6,856 nt of DNA, from positions 1-6,856 of the forward strand of contig SKQZ01000317.1 in assembly GCA_007118765.1 (NCBI GenBank). Reading direction: 5' to 3'. A model generated the notes under the pieces. It did no database searches. It worked only from the letters and a program-made list of their open reading frames with translations, and was not told the origin of the DNA. Shown piece after piece: positions 6,043-6,856 of the stretch (positions are counted from its first letter, which is position 1; each line of letters opens with the position of its first letter). The position numbers were made by a program, and so were the translations under genes. The stretch comes from Candidatus Hydrogenedentota bacterium (GTDB lineage Bacteria; Hydrogenedentota; Hydrogenedentia; Hydrogenedentales; CAITNO01).

Positions 6043-6740
6043 CCCATTCGGAAAGACGACTGCAAGCCGTATTGTTTGACTTTGACGGCGTTATCCTTGA
6101 CTCTGAAACCGCATTGTATGAGGCATGGCAACGGGTATACGAAGCGCATGGCGCGTTTTTGCCGTTGGAACGCTGGGCCGCCAATATCGGGGGGTACAAC
6201 TACGATGTGTTTGATCCCCTCGTGTATTTGAGCGGACAAATTGGCCGCGTTGTTGACAGGGACACCATAAACACCGCGCGGCGGGCCTGCTATCTGTATC
6301 ATGTGCATCGGCAAGAGGCAATGCCGGGCGTGCGGGAGGCCATCGCGACAGCAAAAGCGCAGGGCCTGAAACTGGCGGTCGTATCCAGCTCAAGCCGCAA
6401 CTGGGTGCATGGTCACCTGAAACGGCTGGGGCTGTACAATCAGTTTGATGCATTTGCCTGTGGCGACGAAGCCGCCCAAGTCAAACCCGACCCCGAACTC
6501 TATCACATGGGCCTTGAACGGCTTGGCGTTTCAGCGGAACGGTCTTTCGTTGTGGAAGACTCTCCAAAGGGTATTGCCGCCGCACGCGCCGCTTCGTTGT
6601 ACTGTGTCGTTGTACCCAACTCGGTCACCAGTGCGTCTCCCTTGAAGGGATATGACAAACTGCTTGAGAGTCTGGCCGCACAGCCCTTTGAAGAGATCAT
6701 CGCCGCGGTGGAAACGTCGGCGACCCCTGCAGCCGGTTAA
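6039..6740 (+). CDS. HAD-superfamily hydrolase, beta-phosphoglucomutase-like phosphatase
   Basis: This is a 233-residue haloacid dehalogenase-fold enzyme, most like sugar-phosphate phosphatases and beta-phosphoglucomutases. Motif I is FDFDGVILDSE, with the nucleophile Asp14 and acid/base Asp16. A helical C1-type cap follows (about 25-95). Motif II is VVSSSS (about 114-119). Motif III is Lys149 in QVKPDPELY. Motif IV is VEDSPKGI, with Asp174. The substrate cannot be read from the sequence. Its start overlaps the aldolase stop in an ATGA tetranucleotide, which suggests translational coupling and a shared pathway. Possible jobs are dephosphorylating a sugar phosphate made or used by the neighbouring enzymes, or clearing a toxic side product. 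The C-terminal tail (ETSATPAAG) is low in complexity and unconserved. It is the last gene of the plus-strand group in view. Confidence 0.92.
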   Translation: MTHSERRLQAVLFDFDGVILDSETALYEAWQRVYEAHGAFLPLERWAANIGGYNYDVFDPLVYLSGQIGRVVDRDTINTARRACYLYHVHRQEAMPGVREAIATAKAQGLKLAVVSSSSRNWVHGHLKRLGLYNQFDAFACGDEAAQVKPDPELYHMGLERLGVSAERSFVVEDSPKGIAAARAASLYCVVVPNSVTSASPLKGYDKLLESLAAQPFEEIIAAVETSATPAAG

Positions 6741-6826
6741 CCCGGATATTTCATCAGGTTTCGTCGTGAGCCTGTGAAGATTGCGCCAGAGCAGGTGTTT
6801 TGCGCAGGCCGCCGGCTGACAGCGTG

Positions 6827-6856
6827 TTAGTACACGTCGAAGTCGGCGGGCAAGCA
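6827..6856 (-). CDS. Possible C-terminal end of a convergent gene, cut by the window edge
   Basis: On the minus strand, one frame entering from the right edge reads nine codons, CLPADFDVY, and ends at a TAA (6829-6827). It would converge on the HAD gene with an 86-base gap between stop codons. Nine codons are too few to identify a family or to show that the frame is coding, so this is only a pointer. Confidence 0.22.
   Translation of the reverse strand, partial: CLPADFDVY

Overview
The window looks like ordinary chromosomal DNA from a G+C-rich bacterium. A counted stretch of trpS is about 60% G+C, while the first 240 bases are about 42%. Every recognised gene is a standard bacterial family. 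The sequence does not fix the phylum. The folK-panB-panC-panD order is shared with Escherichia coli and many other bacteria. Placing sugar-acid type genes behind trpS would suit an environmental heterotroph, for example a PVC-type or similar lineage, but that is a weak guess. I see no rRNA, tRNA, CRISPR array, insertion sequence or phage gene.

Layout. Positions 1-338 hold no gene I can support. They are A+T-richer, contain two promoter-like sequences pointing left out of the window, and have small hairpins just beyond panD. Positions 339-2973 carry four genes on the minus strand, in transcription order folK, panB, panC, panD. A good sigma70-type promoter at 3030-3058 drives them leftward. Positions 2974-3257 are the divergent intergenic region. 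Positions 3258-6740 carry four closely packed plus-strand genes: trpS, a Gfo/Idh/MocA-family oxidoreductase, a KDPG/KHG-type aldolase and a HAD phosphatase of the beta-phosphoglucomutase type. The last 116 bases are a short tail. It may include the final codons of a convergent minus-strand gene cut by the window edge.

How the genes work together. PanB makes ketopantoate from 2-oxoisovalerate using methylene-tetrahydrofolate. PanD makes beta-alanine from aspartate. PanC joins pantoate to beta-alanine to give pantothenate (vitamin B5). FolK belongs to the folate pathway that supplies PanB's one-carbon cofactor. Ketopantoate reductase (panE or an ilvC substitute) is not in the window. On the plus strand, trpS charges tRNA-Trp. 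The three genes behind it look like part of a sugar or sugar-acid pathway: an oxidoreductase, then an aldolase that makes pyruvate from a 2-keto-3-deoxy sugar acid phosphate, then a sugar-phosphate phosphatase or mutase. The kinase and dehydratase expected for a complete route are absent here.

No strongly novel system is visible. The points most worth a second look are the QAR replacement of the usual EKP motif in the oxidoreductase, the unusual trpS/sugar gene grouping, and a pair of hairpins in the trpS leader.
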